Shown in pieces: positions 1 through 7,477 of a stretch of DNA of 7,715 bases. This stretch comes from an uncultured Alphaproteobacteria bacterium (GTDB lineage Bacteria > Pseudomonadota > Alphaproteobacteria > GCA-2731375). Position 1 is the first letter of the stretch. Each line of letters opens with the position of its first letter. The translations under genes were made by a program, and so were the position numbers. A model generated the notes under the pieces. That model made no database searches. It had not been told where the DNA came from and saw nothing but the letters and a program-made list of their open reading frames with translations. The stretch lies in assembly GCA_913049615.1 (NCBI GenBank), contig CAJWZI010000058.1:1-7715 (forward strand). The letters run 5' to 3'.

Positions 1-12
1 AATTATTTGAAG

Positions 13-37
13 TTATGTAATTGATTTTATTGTATAA
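13..37. promoter_or_regulatory. Imperfect dyad overlapping the candidate -10 box
   Basis: TTATGTAA at 13-20 and TTGTATAA at 30-37 form an inverted repeat matching at six of eight positions, with a nine-base gap. The right arm covers most of the TATAAT box, where a repressor would be expected to act. The arms are AT-rich and short, so a chance dyad is quite possible. No regulator gene is visible in the window. Confidence 0.2.
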
Positions 38-38
38 T
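33..38 (+). promoter_or_regulatory. Candidate -10 box of the carbamoylase-hyuAB-cupin operon
   Basis: A perfect TATAAT lies in an AT-rich stretch (about 1-45) that contrasts with the more GC-rich coding DNA downstream. The best -35-like hexamer is TTGAAG at 7-12, but the 20-base spacer is longer than the usual 16-18. A TG directly precedes the box, although not in the exact extended -10 register. If used, transcription would begin near 45 and leave an untranslated leader of about 90 bases before the ATG at 137. This is a sequence match only. AT-rich DNA gives such matches by chance, so confidence is moderate. Confidence 0.45.
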
Positions 39-136
39 AGAACTACTTCCGTAGCCCATAGTGCCCTCGATTTTGTTGATCCGGATTATCATAACGTTTG
101 TTTCCAATCACACCAACTTGGGTGCAGAATACGCCC

Positions 137-1075
137 ATGACCAAATCAGACCGCATCTTAACCGTGGGCGCAGCACAGCTTGGCCCGATTGGCCTGAATG
201 AAAGCCGCCCGCAAGTAGTTGATCGACTGTTGTCCTTGCTGGATAAGGCCCATGATCGGGATTGCGACCTGGTGGTTTATCCGGAATTGGCTCTGACTAC
301 GTTTTTCCCCCGTTGGTATTTCGAAGATAAGGAGCAAATCGAGAAATTTTTCGAAAGTGCTATGCCAAGCAATGAAACCCAGCCATTATTCGACCGGGCC
401 GCGGAATATGGCATCGGCTTCTGCCTGGGATTTGCGGAGCGGTCAGATGGAAAATATTTCAATACCTGCATACTTGTGGACAAGTCCGGAACGATTGTGG
501 GCAAATACCGCAAGGTGCATTTGCCGGGTCATTCGGACCACAAACCGGAAAGAAAGTGGCAGCATCTGGAGAAAGCCTATTTCGACGTAGGCGATCTGGG
601 CTTCCCAGTCTGGCGTACCATGGGCGGCATCATGGGAATGTGCATCTGTAATGATCGCCGCTGGCCGGAAACATACCGAATGATGGGACTACAAGGCGTC
701 GAGATGATTATGCTGGGCTACAATACCCCAGCTACCGAGCCGCCCTGGGGGTTTGAGCCGACTCATCTGGCTAGCCTGCACAACAACATTTCTATGCAAT
801 CCGGAGCCTATCAGAATGCCACCTGGGTGATCGGCGTGGCTAAGGCGGGACGTGAGGAAGGCTGCGACATGCTGGGCGGCACCCTGATAATTGCGCCAAC
901 TGGGGAAATTGTAGCCCAGGGCCATACTTTGGGCGATGAATTGGTAACTGCGGACTGCGACCTGGATGCGTGTAATCACTACAAAAACACGGTTTTTAAT
1001 TTCGCCGAACACCGCCAACCCGATCAATACAAACTGATCACTCAAACCGCAGGCGCCATTTTACCGTCTGAGTAA
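137..1075 (+). CDS. N-carbamoyl-D-amino-acid hydrolase (nitrilase superfamily)
   Basis: This enzyme should hydrolyse the carbamoyl group of an N-carbamoyl amino acid to give the free amino acid, CO2 and ammonia in the cytoplasm. The 312-residue protein resembles the Agrobacterium D-carbamoylase, as I recall that sequence, over nearly its full length. The nitrilase triad is present: Glu50 in VVYPELALTTFFPRW, Lys126 in GKYRKVHLPGH and Cys171 in CICNDRRWPE. Arg174 and Arg175 match the arginines that bind the substrate carboxylate in the known enzyme. His128 and His143 (QHLEK) are also kept. ATG 137 was chosen because the family N-terminus aligns there. An in-frame TTG at 98 would add 13 unrelated residues, and neither start has a clear Shine-Dalgarno sequence. 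It is first in a four-gene operon with hyuA 12 bases downstream. The segment after GYNTP (about 199-220) differs most from the Agrobacterium enzyme, so side-chain preference may differ. Confidence 0.93.
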   Translation: MTKSDRILTVGAAQLGPIGLNESRPQVVDRLLSLLDKAHDRDCDLVVYPELALTTFFPRWYFEDKEQIEKFFESAMPSNETQPLFDRAAEYGIGFCLGFAERSDGKYFNTCILVDKSGTIVGKYRKVHLPGHSDHKPERKWQHLEKAYFDVGDLGFPVWRTMGGIMGMCICNDRRWPETYRMMGLQGVEMIMLGYNTPATEPPWGFEPTHLASLHNNISMQSGAYQNATWVIGVAKAGREEGCDMLGGTLIIAPTGEIVAQGHTLGDELVTADCDLDACNHYKNTVFNFAEHRQPDQYKLITQTAGAILPSE

Positions 1076-1077
1076 GG
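1074..1077 (+). promoter_or_regulatory. Ribosome binding site of hyuA
   Basis: AAGG overlaps the carbamoylase stop codon (TAA at 1073-1075) and sits 10 bases before the hyuA ATG at 1088. This placement suggests that reinitiation couples the two genes. The match to the Shine-Dalgarno consensus is only modest. Confidence 0.5.
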
Positions 1078-1087
1078 CAAAAATTCT

Positions 1088-3160
1088 ATGAAACTAATCG
1101 GCGTCGATGTCGGCGGTACATTCACGGACGTAATGTACGGAGATACAGAAAGCCAGATTATCGCCGTTCACAAGGTGCCGACTACTCCCGACGATCCCAG
1201 CCTGGCCGTTATTCAGGGCATGATAGAAATTTGCCAACGATTCAACGTGGACCGGAGTGCAATCGATCATGTGCTGCATGGCACAACCATCGCGACTAAT
1301 GCTGTATTAGAATACAAGGGAGCAGTTACTGGCCTAGTCACCACGGAAGGTTACCGGGATATCCTGCATATTGGCCGACACCAACGGCCTCAGCATTATT
1401 CCATCATGCAAGACGTGCCCTGGCAGGACCGGCCCCTGGTGCAACGGCGCCATCGCAAAGTTGTTGCCGAACGCTTGACACCCCCTGATGGTGCGGTGCT
1501 AACCCCTTTGGACGAGGAAGCCGTCAGAAAGGCCGCACAGGAGCTAAGGACAGCCGGTGTCGACGCCATCGCAGTATGTTTCCTCTTCGCCTATATCAAC
1601 CCCATGCACGAAGACAGGGCCGCGGCCATTATCCGTGAGGAATATCCCGATTGCTTCGTCACCACATCGTCCGCTGTGTCACCACAGTTCCGTGAGTTCG
1701 AACGCTTTACCACCGCCGCTATGAACGCTTTTATTGGCCCTAAGGTACGGACATATGTAAAAGAACTGGAAGGCGCTCTCAGCGACAATGGATTCAAGGC
1801 GGATTTGCACGTCATGGGCTCCAACGGGGGGGTTGCGACAGGCGCCATGGTCTCGGAACGACCAGTTTTGACGCTGTTATCGGGCCCAGCGGCTGGTGTT
1901 CTAGGCGGAGCAATGAGTGGGGAACGGTCTCACCGCAAAAGTCTCATCACCTTTGATGTGGGTGGCACCTCTGCCGATATCGGTCTTATCGTAAACGGCC
2001 AATTCGCCGAAGCGACCGCCCGAGACACCTGGATTGGTGGCTATCCAGTAATGGCGCCCATGATTGACATCCACTCCATCGGTGCAGGTGGCGGGTCCAT
2101 CGCACACCTGGACGCGGGCGAGGCCTTTCGGGTTGGCCCACAATCTGCCGGGGCCGAACCAGGCCCTGCGGCGTACAACCGAGGCGGCACGTTGCCAACC
2201 GTGACCGATGCCCACGTCGTTCTAGGCCGGTTACAACCAGGCAACTTTCTGGGCGGGGAAATGAGCCTGGATGCAGGTGCCGCCCGTGAAGCGGTGAGTG
2301 AACTGGCAGAAAGTCTAGGTATGTCAATCGAGGCCGCCGCTGACGGCGTTCTAACTATTATCAACTCCAACATGGCAAATGCCATCCGTTCCCGCACCGT
2401 GCAGAAAGGCCATGACCCTCGGGAGTTTTCCCTGGTTGCCTTTGGCGGTGCCGGGCCGTTGCACGGAGTGGATGTAGCCCGCGATTTGGGCATACCTGAG
2501 GTGATCATCCCACCATATCCCGGTATTACGTCCGCCGCGGGGCTGTTGACCACGGATCTCAAATACGATGCCATCCGTACGGAATTTCAGGTCAGCAGCA
2601 ACGCCGACGGAAAACGTCTCACTCGGGATTTTGAAACCATGCAAGCTAGCCTCGTTGATCAATTCAAAGCGGACGGCTTAGAAGCAGGCGCTGTGACCTA
2701 TCAGCGCAGTGGTGATTTGCGTTACGTTGGACAGGGATACGAGTTGCGCGTCCCGGTGGCGGATGGCCCTGTAGACGACGCTAGTCTGGCGAATATCTTC
2801 AAGGCTTTCGAAAGCATCCATACAGCAGAATATGGACATGTGTTCGAAGACAACCCCATCGAAATAGTTAATATCCGGGTTACCGGCGTCGGCCAGATGC
2901 CCAAAATTGAACTGCCGACCCAATCCCCGGGCGGCAAACTAGACGATGCGATGCTGGAAGAAGCGCAATGCTACTTCCGGTTAGACGGTGAACAGCAGAT
3001 CATGGCGACGCCACTGTATGAACGGGGCAAGCTGCCCGTCGACCAGACGTTCAAAGGGCCGGCCATTGTCCTACAAAAAGACACTACAACCGTAATTCCC
3101 CCCGGCGCCAAGGCGACAGCTCAGGCGTGTGGCAATCTATTGATAGAGACGGGAACCTAA
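1088..3160 (+). CDS. hyuA: ATP-dependent hydantoinase/oxoprolinase, alpha subunit (HyuA)
   Basis: This is the ATP-binding subunit that, with HyuB, opens a five-membered cyclic amide or ureide such as a 5-substituted hydantoin, N-methylhydantoin or 5-oxoproline. Its 690 residues are the normal length for a stand-alone HyuA. The N-terminal hydantoinase/oxoprolinase domain begins with the phosphate-binding [11 protein letters not shown] (5-15) and HGTTIATNA (64-72). The central domain of the acetate kinase/Hsp70/actin fold shows [11 protein letters not shown] (264-274), [14 protein letters not shown] (288-301), [13 protein letters not shown] (330-342) and [10 protein letters not shown] (451-460). 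The C-terminal part has [12 protein letters not shown] (545-556). No frameshift or loss of a nucleotide-binding motif is seen. hyuB starts two bases after the stop. Related carboxylases for acetone and acetophenone share the fold, but the adjacent carbamoylase favours a hydantoin-type substrate. The exact substrate is not readable from the sequence. Confidence 0.95.
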   Translation: MKLIGVDVGGTFTDVMYGDTESQIIAVHKVPTTPDDPSLAVIQGMIEICQRFNVDRSAIDHVLHGTTIATNAVLEYKGAVTGLVTTEGYRDILHIGRHQRPQHYSIMQDVPWQDRPLVQRRHRKVVAERLTPPDGAVLTPLDEEAVRKAAQELRTAGVDAIAVCFLFAYINPMHEDRAAAIIREEYPDCFVTTSSAVSPQFREFERFTTAAMNAFIGPKVRTYVKELEGALSDNGFKADLHVMGSNGGVATGAMVSERPVLTLLSGPAAGVLGGAMSGERSHRKSLITFDVGGTSADIGLIVNGQFAEATARDTWIGGYPVMAPMIDIHSIGAGGGSIAHLDAGEAFRVGPQSAGAEPGPAAYNRGGTLPTVTDAHVVLGRLQPGNFLGGEMSLDAGAAREAVSELAESLGMSIEAAADGVLTIINSNMANAIRSRTVQKGHDPREFSLVAFGGAGPLHGVDVARDLGIPEVIIPPYPGITSAAGLLTTDLKYDAIRTEFQVSSNADGKRLTRDFETMQASLVDQFKADGLEAGAVTYQRSGDLRYVGQGYELRVPVADGPVDDASLANIFKAFESIHTAEYGHVFEDNPIEIVNIRVTGVGQMPKIELPTQSPGGKLDDAMLEEAQCYFRLDGEQQIMATPLYERGKLPVDQTFKGPAIVLQKDTTTVIPPGAKATAQACGNLLIETGT

Positions 3161-3162
3161 AG

Positions 3163-4932
3163 ATGAATATTCCAAAGAATGCACCACCTGTAGACCATGT
3201 TACCGCATCCGTCATACAGGGCGCCCTAGAGAATATTGCTATCGAAATGGGCTACAAGCTCATGCGCATGTCCTATTCATCAATCATTCGTGAATCAGAG
3301 GATTTCGGCGCCGGCCTGGTGGATACTCAGGGACGTGGGCTCGCAGAATCCGCCCAATCAACCCCCCTGCAATCCGGCCCAATTCCGGGCTACGTGCGCG
3401 GCATGCAAAAGATCCTGGCGGAGCGGGGTGAATCCCTGCGCCCAGGAGATGTGATCATGCATAACGATGCATATTCAGGTGCGTCCCACGGCCCGGACGT
3501 GGGTTTTATCGTGCCCGTGTTCTATAAGGACGAGCTGGTCGCGTTTTCGGCCACTACAGCCCATCACCTGGATATCGGTGCCCTGACACCCGGCAGTTGC
3601 GGTATTGTCGATGCCATCGATGCCTATGCCGAAGGCCTTCAGTTCAAAGCCATTCGCGTCTATTCAGAGGGCAACAAAGTAGAGCCGGTCTGGCATATCC
3701 TGCGCGATAATATCCGTGTATCGGACCTTGTAGTGGGAGATATGGAGGCGCAGATCGCTGCAGCCCGTATCGGCGGTGAACGTTTGGTGGAGCTGATCGA
3801 CCGCTATGGCAAATCAACCTTCCAAGCGGCCTGCGAAGCAGTCATGAACCATTCAGAGCGTTTAATGCGCCAGGCCATCGGCGCCCTACCCGATGGAACC
3901 TACTCGGCTACCACTTTTATAGACGGCTATTTGGACGAACCAGACCCTGCTTATAAGGAATTGCCTTTATGCGTGGCCATCACGGTGAATGGCGAGGAAA
4001 TGGTGGTCGATTTAACCGGTACAGCTAAGCAAATTGATGACAAGCCCATCAATATGCCCCTACAAGGCACCGTGGACATCGCCGTCTGGCTCACCGTACG
4101 CTCTGTTCTTCTGGACACGGCGATACATGGCCATATTCCTGTTAACGATGGTTTGGTGCGCCCCATCAAAATTGTCGCACCCAAAGGCTGCCTAGCGAAC
4201 CCAATATTCCCTGCTCCCACGATTGCCCGCTTCTGCCCCGGCAACCAGCTGGCGGATACGGTGATGAAAGCTTTGTCGGGAGTAGCGCCCAGTCAGGTTT
4301 CCGCTGGCATTGGCAATCTTCGTGTAATCGCCTTTTCAGGCCTGCAGGATAGCGAACATTGGGTGCATATGGAGATCTTCGAGGGTAGCTACGGCGGCCG
4401 AGACGGTAAGGACGGCATGGATGCGGTGGATACCCTGTATGCCAATACCCGAAATAATCCCATAGAAGATATTGAAAGCCACCTTCCCCTACGTGTTGGA
4501 CGATATGAATTACGCGAGGATGTCTGTGGCGCCGGTCAATGGCGTGGCGGCCTTGGCTCTGTCCGAGAGTTCGAATATTTGGACGACGGCGGCGCTTCCA
4601 TCGAGGGTGAGGGCCACAAATTTGCCCCCTGGGGTTTCCGGGGCGGGATGGACGGTGGCTCCGCAGGTTTACGCTTGGACCGAGTGGACGGAAACGGCAG
4701 AGATTTACCGTCAAAAGTCCCGCACACTGCCATGCAGGCTGGGGATAAGTTTGTCTGTGTCGGGCCCGCCGGCGGAGGTTACGGCGATCCGTTACGACGC
4801 GATCCTCAACAGGTCCTGGAGGATGTCACCGATGAGCTGATTAGTATCAACACCGCCGCCAAAAATTATGGTGTGGTAATCACCCCAGACCTCACGATTG
4901 ACGTGGCAGCCACCGCGCAGCGGCGCGCCTGA
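3163..4932 (+). CDS. hyuB: ATP-dependent hydantoinase/oxoprolinase, beta subunit (HyuB)
   Basis: This is the partner of HyuA, carrying the hydantoinase B/oxoprolinase fold. The two together should hydrolyse the cyclic amide bond using ATP. The 589-residue protein has the family landmarks in order: GDVIMHNDAYSGASHGPDV (95-113), TAHHLDIGA (132-140), VVDLTGTAKQ (281-290), YGGRDGKDGMD (410-420), NNPIEDIES (431-439), GAGQWRGGLG (456-465) and PAGGGYGDP (535-543). The His and Asp residues in the first two motifs are likely metal ligands by analogy with related enzymes. ATG 3163 is chosen because it lies two bases after the hyuA stop. The upstream in-frame GTG at 3127 would overlap hyuA by 34 bases and add 12 uncharacteristic residues. 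The stop overlaps the start of the cupin gene. The C-terminal tail beyond residue 545 is variable in the family and carries no motif I recognise. Confidence 0.95.
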   Translation: MNIPKNAPPVDHVTASVIQGALENIAIEMGYKLMRMSYSSIIRESEDFGAGLVDTQGRGLAESAQSTPLQSGPIPGYVRGMQKILAERGESLRPGDVIMHNDAYSGASHGPDVGFIVPVFYKDELVAFSATTAHHLDIGALTPGSCGIVDAIDAYAEGLQFKAIRVYSEGNKVEPVWHILRDNIRVSDLVVGDMEAQIAAARIGGERLVELIDRYGKSTFQAACEAVMNHSERLMRQAIGALPDGTYSATTFIDGYLDEPDPAYKELPLCVAITVNGEEMVVDLTGTAKQIDDKPINMPLQGTVDIAVWLTVRSVLLDTAIHGHIPVNDGLVRPIKIVAPKGCLANPIFPAPTIARFCPGNQLADTVMKALSGVAPSQVSAGIGNLRVIAFSGLQDSEHWVHMEIFEGSYGGRDGKDGMDAVDTLYANTRNNPIEDIESHLPLRVGRYELREDVCGAGQWRGGLGSVREFEYLDDGGASIEGEGHKFAPWGFRGGMDGGSAGLRLDRVDGNGRDLPSKVPHTAMQAGDKFVCVGPAGGGYGDPLRRDPQQVLEDVTDELISINTAAKNYGVVITPDLTIDVAATAQRRA

Positions 4933-5357
4933 TGCTTCTACGTTTTTTAGAACAGTGGGGACGCAAGCGGATCATCCCGGACCGGGGACCGTCGCACCCC
5001 TGCCATGATCAAGAAAAGCCATGGATGGCCCGCTATTATTTGCTGCTGCGCCAACGGCCGAGGTGGTTCCCTTTTAATTTCTTCCTTCACGAAATTTTGG
5101 ACAATGATCATGGCGACGGAGTGCATAACCACACATGCCCATTTATCACCATCGTGCTGCACGGCGGATACTGGGAGACGCTCGCCGACGGCCGCCATTG
5201 GCGCCCTCCCGGATACATCGGTTTTAGGTCAGCCAACACACTACACCGCGTGGATTTGGAACCGGGCGTGCGCCCAATAACTTTATTTATTCCGGGACCG
5301 TTCGGTCTACGCAGAGGTACTCGGACGGCCTATGGCACCGCGTTTGACAACTGCTAA
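4932..5357 (+). CDS. Small cupin-fold protein coupled to hyuB
   Basis: This 141-residue protein appears to be a single-domain cupin. The metal-site pattern is visible as HNH at 65-67, a glycine turn and glutamate in GGYWE (78-82), a PPG turn at 92-94 and His105 in LHRVDLE. Beta-strand-like segments (FPFNFFLHEIL, FITIVLHGGYW, PITLFIPGP) surround the site. Its ATG overlaps the hyuB stop in an ATGA arrangement, so translation is probably coupled and the product probably serves the hydantoinase pathway. I cannot name its reaction. Small cupins include isomerases, lyases, dioxygenases and ureide enzymes, but none of these is shown here. The C-terminus after GPFG (about 121-141) is low in recognisable structure. 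The + strand TAA overlaps the stop of the convergent dehydrogenase gene. A frameshift near the 3' end is possible and is noted separately. Confidence 0.75.
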   Translation: MLLRFLEQWGRKRIIPDRGPSHPCHDQEKPWMARYYLLLRQRPRWFPFNFFLHEILDNDHGDGVHNHTCPFITIVLHGGYWETLADGRHWRPPGYIGFRSANTLHRVDLEPGVRPITLFIPGPFGLRRGTRTAYGTAFDNC

Positions 5358-6451
5358 AGCGGCATCGCTAATTTCTCGATATCTTCGTCTTCCAGTCCGA
5401 CCCGTTTGGCGGCATTGCGGATATCGTCCCAGGCCTCCTGAGTCAAAGGCACGCCATTGGCCAAGCGTTCCGCCTTGACTTGGCGCTCCTTATCGCCCGG
5501 CACGACGACCGGTTCATCCGGATTGGCAGGATTAGCGCTTTTTACATAATCAATATAGCGAGTAATATCGTTGGCAAAACCACCGCCGCGATCAAATGCC
5601 TCGACAGAGAGATAGATGGACAACATGCCATTGGCAAATTGCTCGTTCGGCAGTCCAGTAGCACGATTGCCGGTCAGGGAACCCCCCAGTAGTTCGCAAA
5701 TAAAGGCCAAGCCGGAACCCTTATGCTCACCCATTGCTCGGATCGCACCAGAGCCGTTGCGTTCTGTAGTCGGGGCATCGGGACCCGCCGTGCCGTACAA
5801 CACTTCAGGGTCCGAAGACAGAGTGCCATTTTGGTCGATCAAAGCACCTTCTGGTAGAGGTTTCCCACCCTTGGAGGCAACCAGGACCTTGCCCTCAGCA
5901 ACAACGGACGTGGCGAAATCTAAAACCACGGGCGGCTCATCCCCGCGGGGAACGCCAACACAGAAGGGCGCAGTCGAAATTCGTGGCTCCGTCCCACCAA
6001 AAGGGGCGACCAGAACAGAACCTCGGGCATTAACAAAATGGATTGAGACATAGCCTTCAGCCGCCGCCATCTCGGCCCAATCACCGATGCGGCCAAGATG
6101 ACCAGCATTATTCAAGGCAACCACGGCGGCACCACTAGTCGCCGCCTTGTCCAGACCCAGACGAACCGCCTGTTCCCCAATAGTTTGGCCAAAGCCGTAC
6201 TGGCCATCTAGAATGCACAAAACATCGCTATTGAAATCGATTTGGACCCTTCGCCCGGCATGGAATATGCCTCGCTTCAACCAGTCGATATAGCGAGAGG
6301 TGCGTAAGACCCCATGGCTGTCATGCCCCGTCAGATTAGCACCCAATAGGCGCATGGCGATGCGCTCAGCTTCGTCCCGCATGCAGCCGCCGCGCTCAAA
6401 GATCGCCGCGACCAGAGCTTCCAGTTGCCCTGCGTCAACTCTCAATACCAT
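5354..6451 (-). CDS. Ldh2-family NAD(P)-dependent oxidoreductase (malate/lactate dehydrogenase type, YbiC/HcxB-like)
   Basis: This 365-residue soluble dehydrogenase belongs to the malate/L-lactate dehydrogenase 2 family, which is unrelated to the classical Rossmann-fold enzymes. It resembles E. coli YbiC (HcxB, a hydroxycarboxylate dehydrogenase) along its whole length. Key segments are GHDSHGV (42-48), which holds the conserved catalytic-type His, NNAGHLGRIGDWAE (114-127), VLDFATSVVAEGKV (176-189) and GEHKGSGLA (241-249). Family members act on malate, sulfolactate, ureidoglycolate (AllD), diketogulonate or cyclic imines such as piperideine-2-carboxylate. The ureidoglycolate and imine activities would fit a ureide or amino acid context, but the substrate is not determined. 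ATG 6451 is preferred over the TTG at 6454 because AGGGA (6459-6463) sits seven bases upstream of it. It is the second gene of an operon, 30 bases after the monooxygenase stop, and its own stop overlaps the cupin stop tail to tail. Confidence 0.92.
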   Translation of the reverse strand: MVLRVDAGQLEALVAAIFERGGCMRDEAERIAMRLLGANLTGHDSHGVLRTSRYIDWLKRGIFHAGRRVQIDFNSDVLCILDGQYGFGQTIGEQAVRLGLDKAATSGAAVVALNNAGHLGRIGDWAEMAAAEGYVSIHFVNARGSVLVAPFGGTEPRISTAPFCVGVPRGDEPPVVLDFATSVVAEGKVLVASKGGKPLPEGALIDQNGTLSSDPEVLYGTAGPDAPTTERNGSGAIRAMGEHKGSGLAFICELLGGSLTGNRATGLPNEQFANGMLSIYLSVEAFDRGGGFANDITRYIDYVKSANPANPDEPVVVPGDKERQVKAERLANGVPLTQEAWDDIRNAAKRVGLEDEDIEKLAMPL

Positions 6452-6458
6452 CAAATGT

Positions 6459-6463
6459 TCCCT
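6459..6463 (-). promoter_or_regulatory. Ribosome binding site of the Ldh2-family gene
   Basis: On the - strand this reads AGGGA, seven bases before the ATG at 6451. It lies in the 30-base gap after the monooxygenase stop and decides the start in favour of ATG 6451 over the adjacent TTG. Confidence 0.6.
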
Positions 6464-6481
6464 GTAATTCTGCCTCTAAAC

Positions 6482-7426
6482 CTATTCGGCGGCTTGCAGT
6501 TCAGTGTTCATAGCGGCAACGGCTGGTTGCACTTCATTGATCATCAACTGGGTCTGGTGAATTGTATCCTTGTCGTCCGATGCCAGAGGCCTCAGAATCA
6601 ATTTGGACAGGCCGGCAAGGGCGAAGGCACGTACTTTTGAAATTATCTCAACCGCTCCACCCACAGCAAAACTCTCCCGCGAGTTTCGACCGCCGACGCG
6701 CTCAAACCGCTCGGCCGCACGCGCCACCACATCATCCTCCCATTTACCGAAGCGAAAGTTGATGCCCGTGCCGAAATGATCCTCTTCAAAATCACGCCCC
6801 GCATCCCTCATACCCTGCTTTATTTTGGCCACAGTTACGCCCGCCTGGGCTGGGTTCTCAAAGGATGCCTGCCAGCCTGTACCGTATTTAATGGTCCGGC
6901 GCACCGCTGCATCAGACGATCCGCCAATCCACAATGGTATGTTCTTTTGCACCGGCAACGGCGAAATACGTACGCCATCATATTGGAAGAATTCGCCATC
7001 CATTTTCACCGTTTCGCCCCGCCACAGACGGGAGATGATCTCCAATCCCTCGTCCGTGCGTTTGCCCCGGCGTTTCGTTGGGGTCCCTGTTGAACGCCAA
7101 TCAGCCGAAAATGTACTGCCGATGCCAAAGGCTGGCAGAATGCGACCGTTACTCAAAACATCAATAGTGGCGCATTGCTTGGCCAGAACCAATGGATTGC
7201 GCAGCGCTACGGAGGCGACATTCATGCCGAATTTGAGCTTTTTCGTGGCCCCTGCTATCGCGGCCATGGTCGTCATGCATTCCAGCATGGGCTCCTTGGA
7301 GACAAGAGTATCCGTCTGCCAGACAGAATCCACTTCACCTTCTTCACACATCTGTATCCACTTCCAGAAACCATCGGTGCTGGAAAAGGGATAGGTGGAT
7401 AGACCCACGCCAGCCTGAATGCTCAT
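6482..7426 (-). CDS. Luciferase-like flavin-dependent monooxygenase/oxidoreductase
   Basis: This 314-residue protein is a TIM-barrel member of the luciferase-like monooxygenase superfamily, whose members use reduced FMN or coenzyme F420. Diagnostic segments are ASVALRNPLVLAKQCATID (71-89), the ILPAFGIGS turn (96-104), RGKRTDEGLEIISRLW (120-135) and PLWIGGSSDAAVRR (164-177). These align with the cofactor and phosphate-binding regions of the family. Length is typical. An open frame extends upstream to 7552, but ATG 7426 is chosen because GAGGAG lies seven bases before it. The 42 residues upstream of it also lack family character, whereas the family N-terminus (QAGVGLSTYP) begins here. It leads a two-gene operon with the dehydrogenase and is divergent from a Rieske oxygenase gene. 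The superfamily includes RutA, which opens the uracil ring, but nothing here proves such a reaction. The cofactor choice (FMN or F420) cannot be decided from sequence alone. Confidence 0.9.
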   Translation of the reverse strand: MSIQAGVGLSTYPFSSTDGFWKWIQMCEEGEVDSVWQTDTLVSKEPMLECMTTMAAIAGATKKLKFGMNVASVALRNPLVLAKQCATIDVLSNGRILPAFGIGSTFSADWRSTGTPTKRRGKRTDEGLEIISRLWRGETVKMDGEFFQYDGVRISPLPVQKNIPLWIGGSSDAAVRRTIKYGTGWQASFENPAQAGVTVAKIKQGMRDAGRDFEEDHFGTGINFRFGKWEDDVVARAAERFERVGGRNSRESFAVGGAVEIISKVRAFALAGLSKLILRPLASDDKDTIHQTQLMINEVQPAVAAMNTELQAAE

Positions 7427-7433
7427 TATAACG

Positions 7434-7439
7434 CTCCTC
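7434..7439 (-). promoter_or_regulatory. Ribosome binding site of the luciferase-like gene
   Basis: On the - strand this is GAGGAG, seven bases before ATG 7426. It is the strongest such site in the window. It is flanked by CGCT and AGCG (7432-7435 and 7440-7443), which could pair into a four-base stem with the core of the site in the loop. Such a small stem may have no effect. Confidence 0.7.
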
Positions 7440-7444
7440 AGCGA

Positions 7445-7454
7445 AGAAATTTCT
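7445..7454. promoter_or_regulatory. Perfect 10-base palindrome in the divergent intergenic region
   Basis: AGAAATTTCT is a perfect palindrome. One more pair (G7443 with C7456) matches beyond a single mismatch. It lies just upstream of the monooxygenase ribosome binding site, within the 124-base gap between two divergent genes. It could be an operator for a dimeric regulator. No regulator gene is in view, and a 10-base palindrome can arise by chance. Confidence 0.25.
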
Positions 7455-7477
7455 CCACCATACCTGGGAACGTACTT

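Noticed and set aside
111..124. Small hairpin CACC-AACTTG-GGTG before the carbamoylase start
   Set aside because: The four-pair stem is too small to support a regulatory call and is expected by chance in a leader of this length.
98..136. N-terminal extension of the carbamoylase from TTG 98
   Set aside because: It uses a rarer start codon, adds 13 residues not found in the family and has no clear ribosome binding site. The family N-terminus aligns at ATG 137.
2041..2574. Long open frame on the - strand inside hyuA (177 codons)
   Set aside because: It is the antisense shadow of a clear hyuA coding frame, rich in Pro, Arg and Ala, and has no recognisable domain.
3127..3162. GTG start for hyuB overlapping the end of hyuA
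   Set aside because: It would add 12 uncharacteristic residues, while an ATG sits two bases after the hyuA stop in a standard coupled arrangement.
4166..4714. Long open frame on the - strand inside hyuB (182 codons)
   Set aside because: Its Arg- and Pro-rich translation has no motif, and the opposite strand carries conserved HyuB motifs throughout.
5358..5369. Bidirectional terminator at the convergent junction
   Set aside because: The stem is only four pairs and no T-run follows on either strand, so it is too weak to call.
6825..7394. Open frame on the + strand inside the luciferase-like gene (189 codons)
   Set aside because: It is antisense to a well-supported family member, and its product shows no recognisable fold or ribosome binding site.
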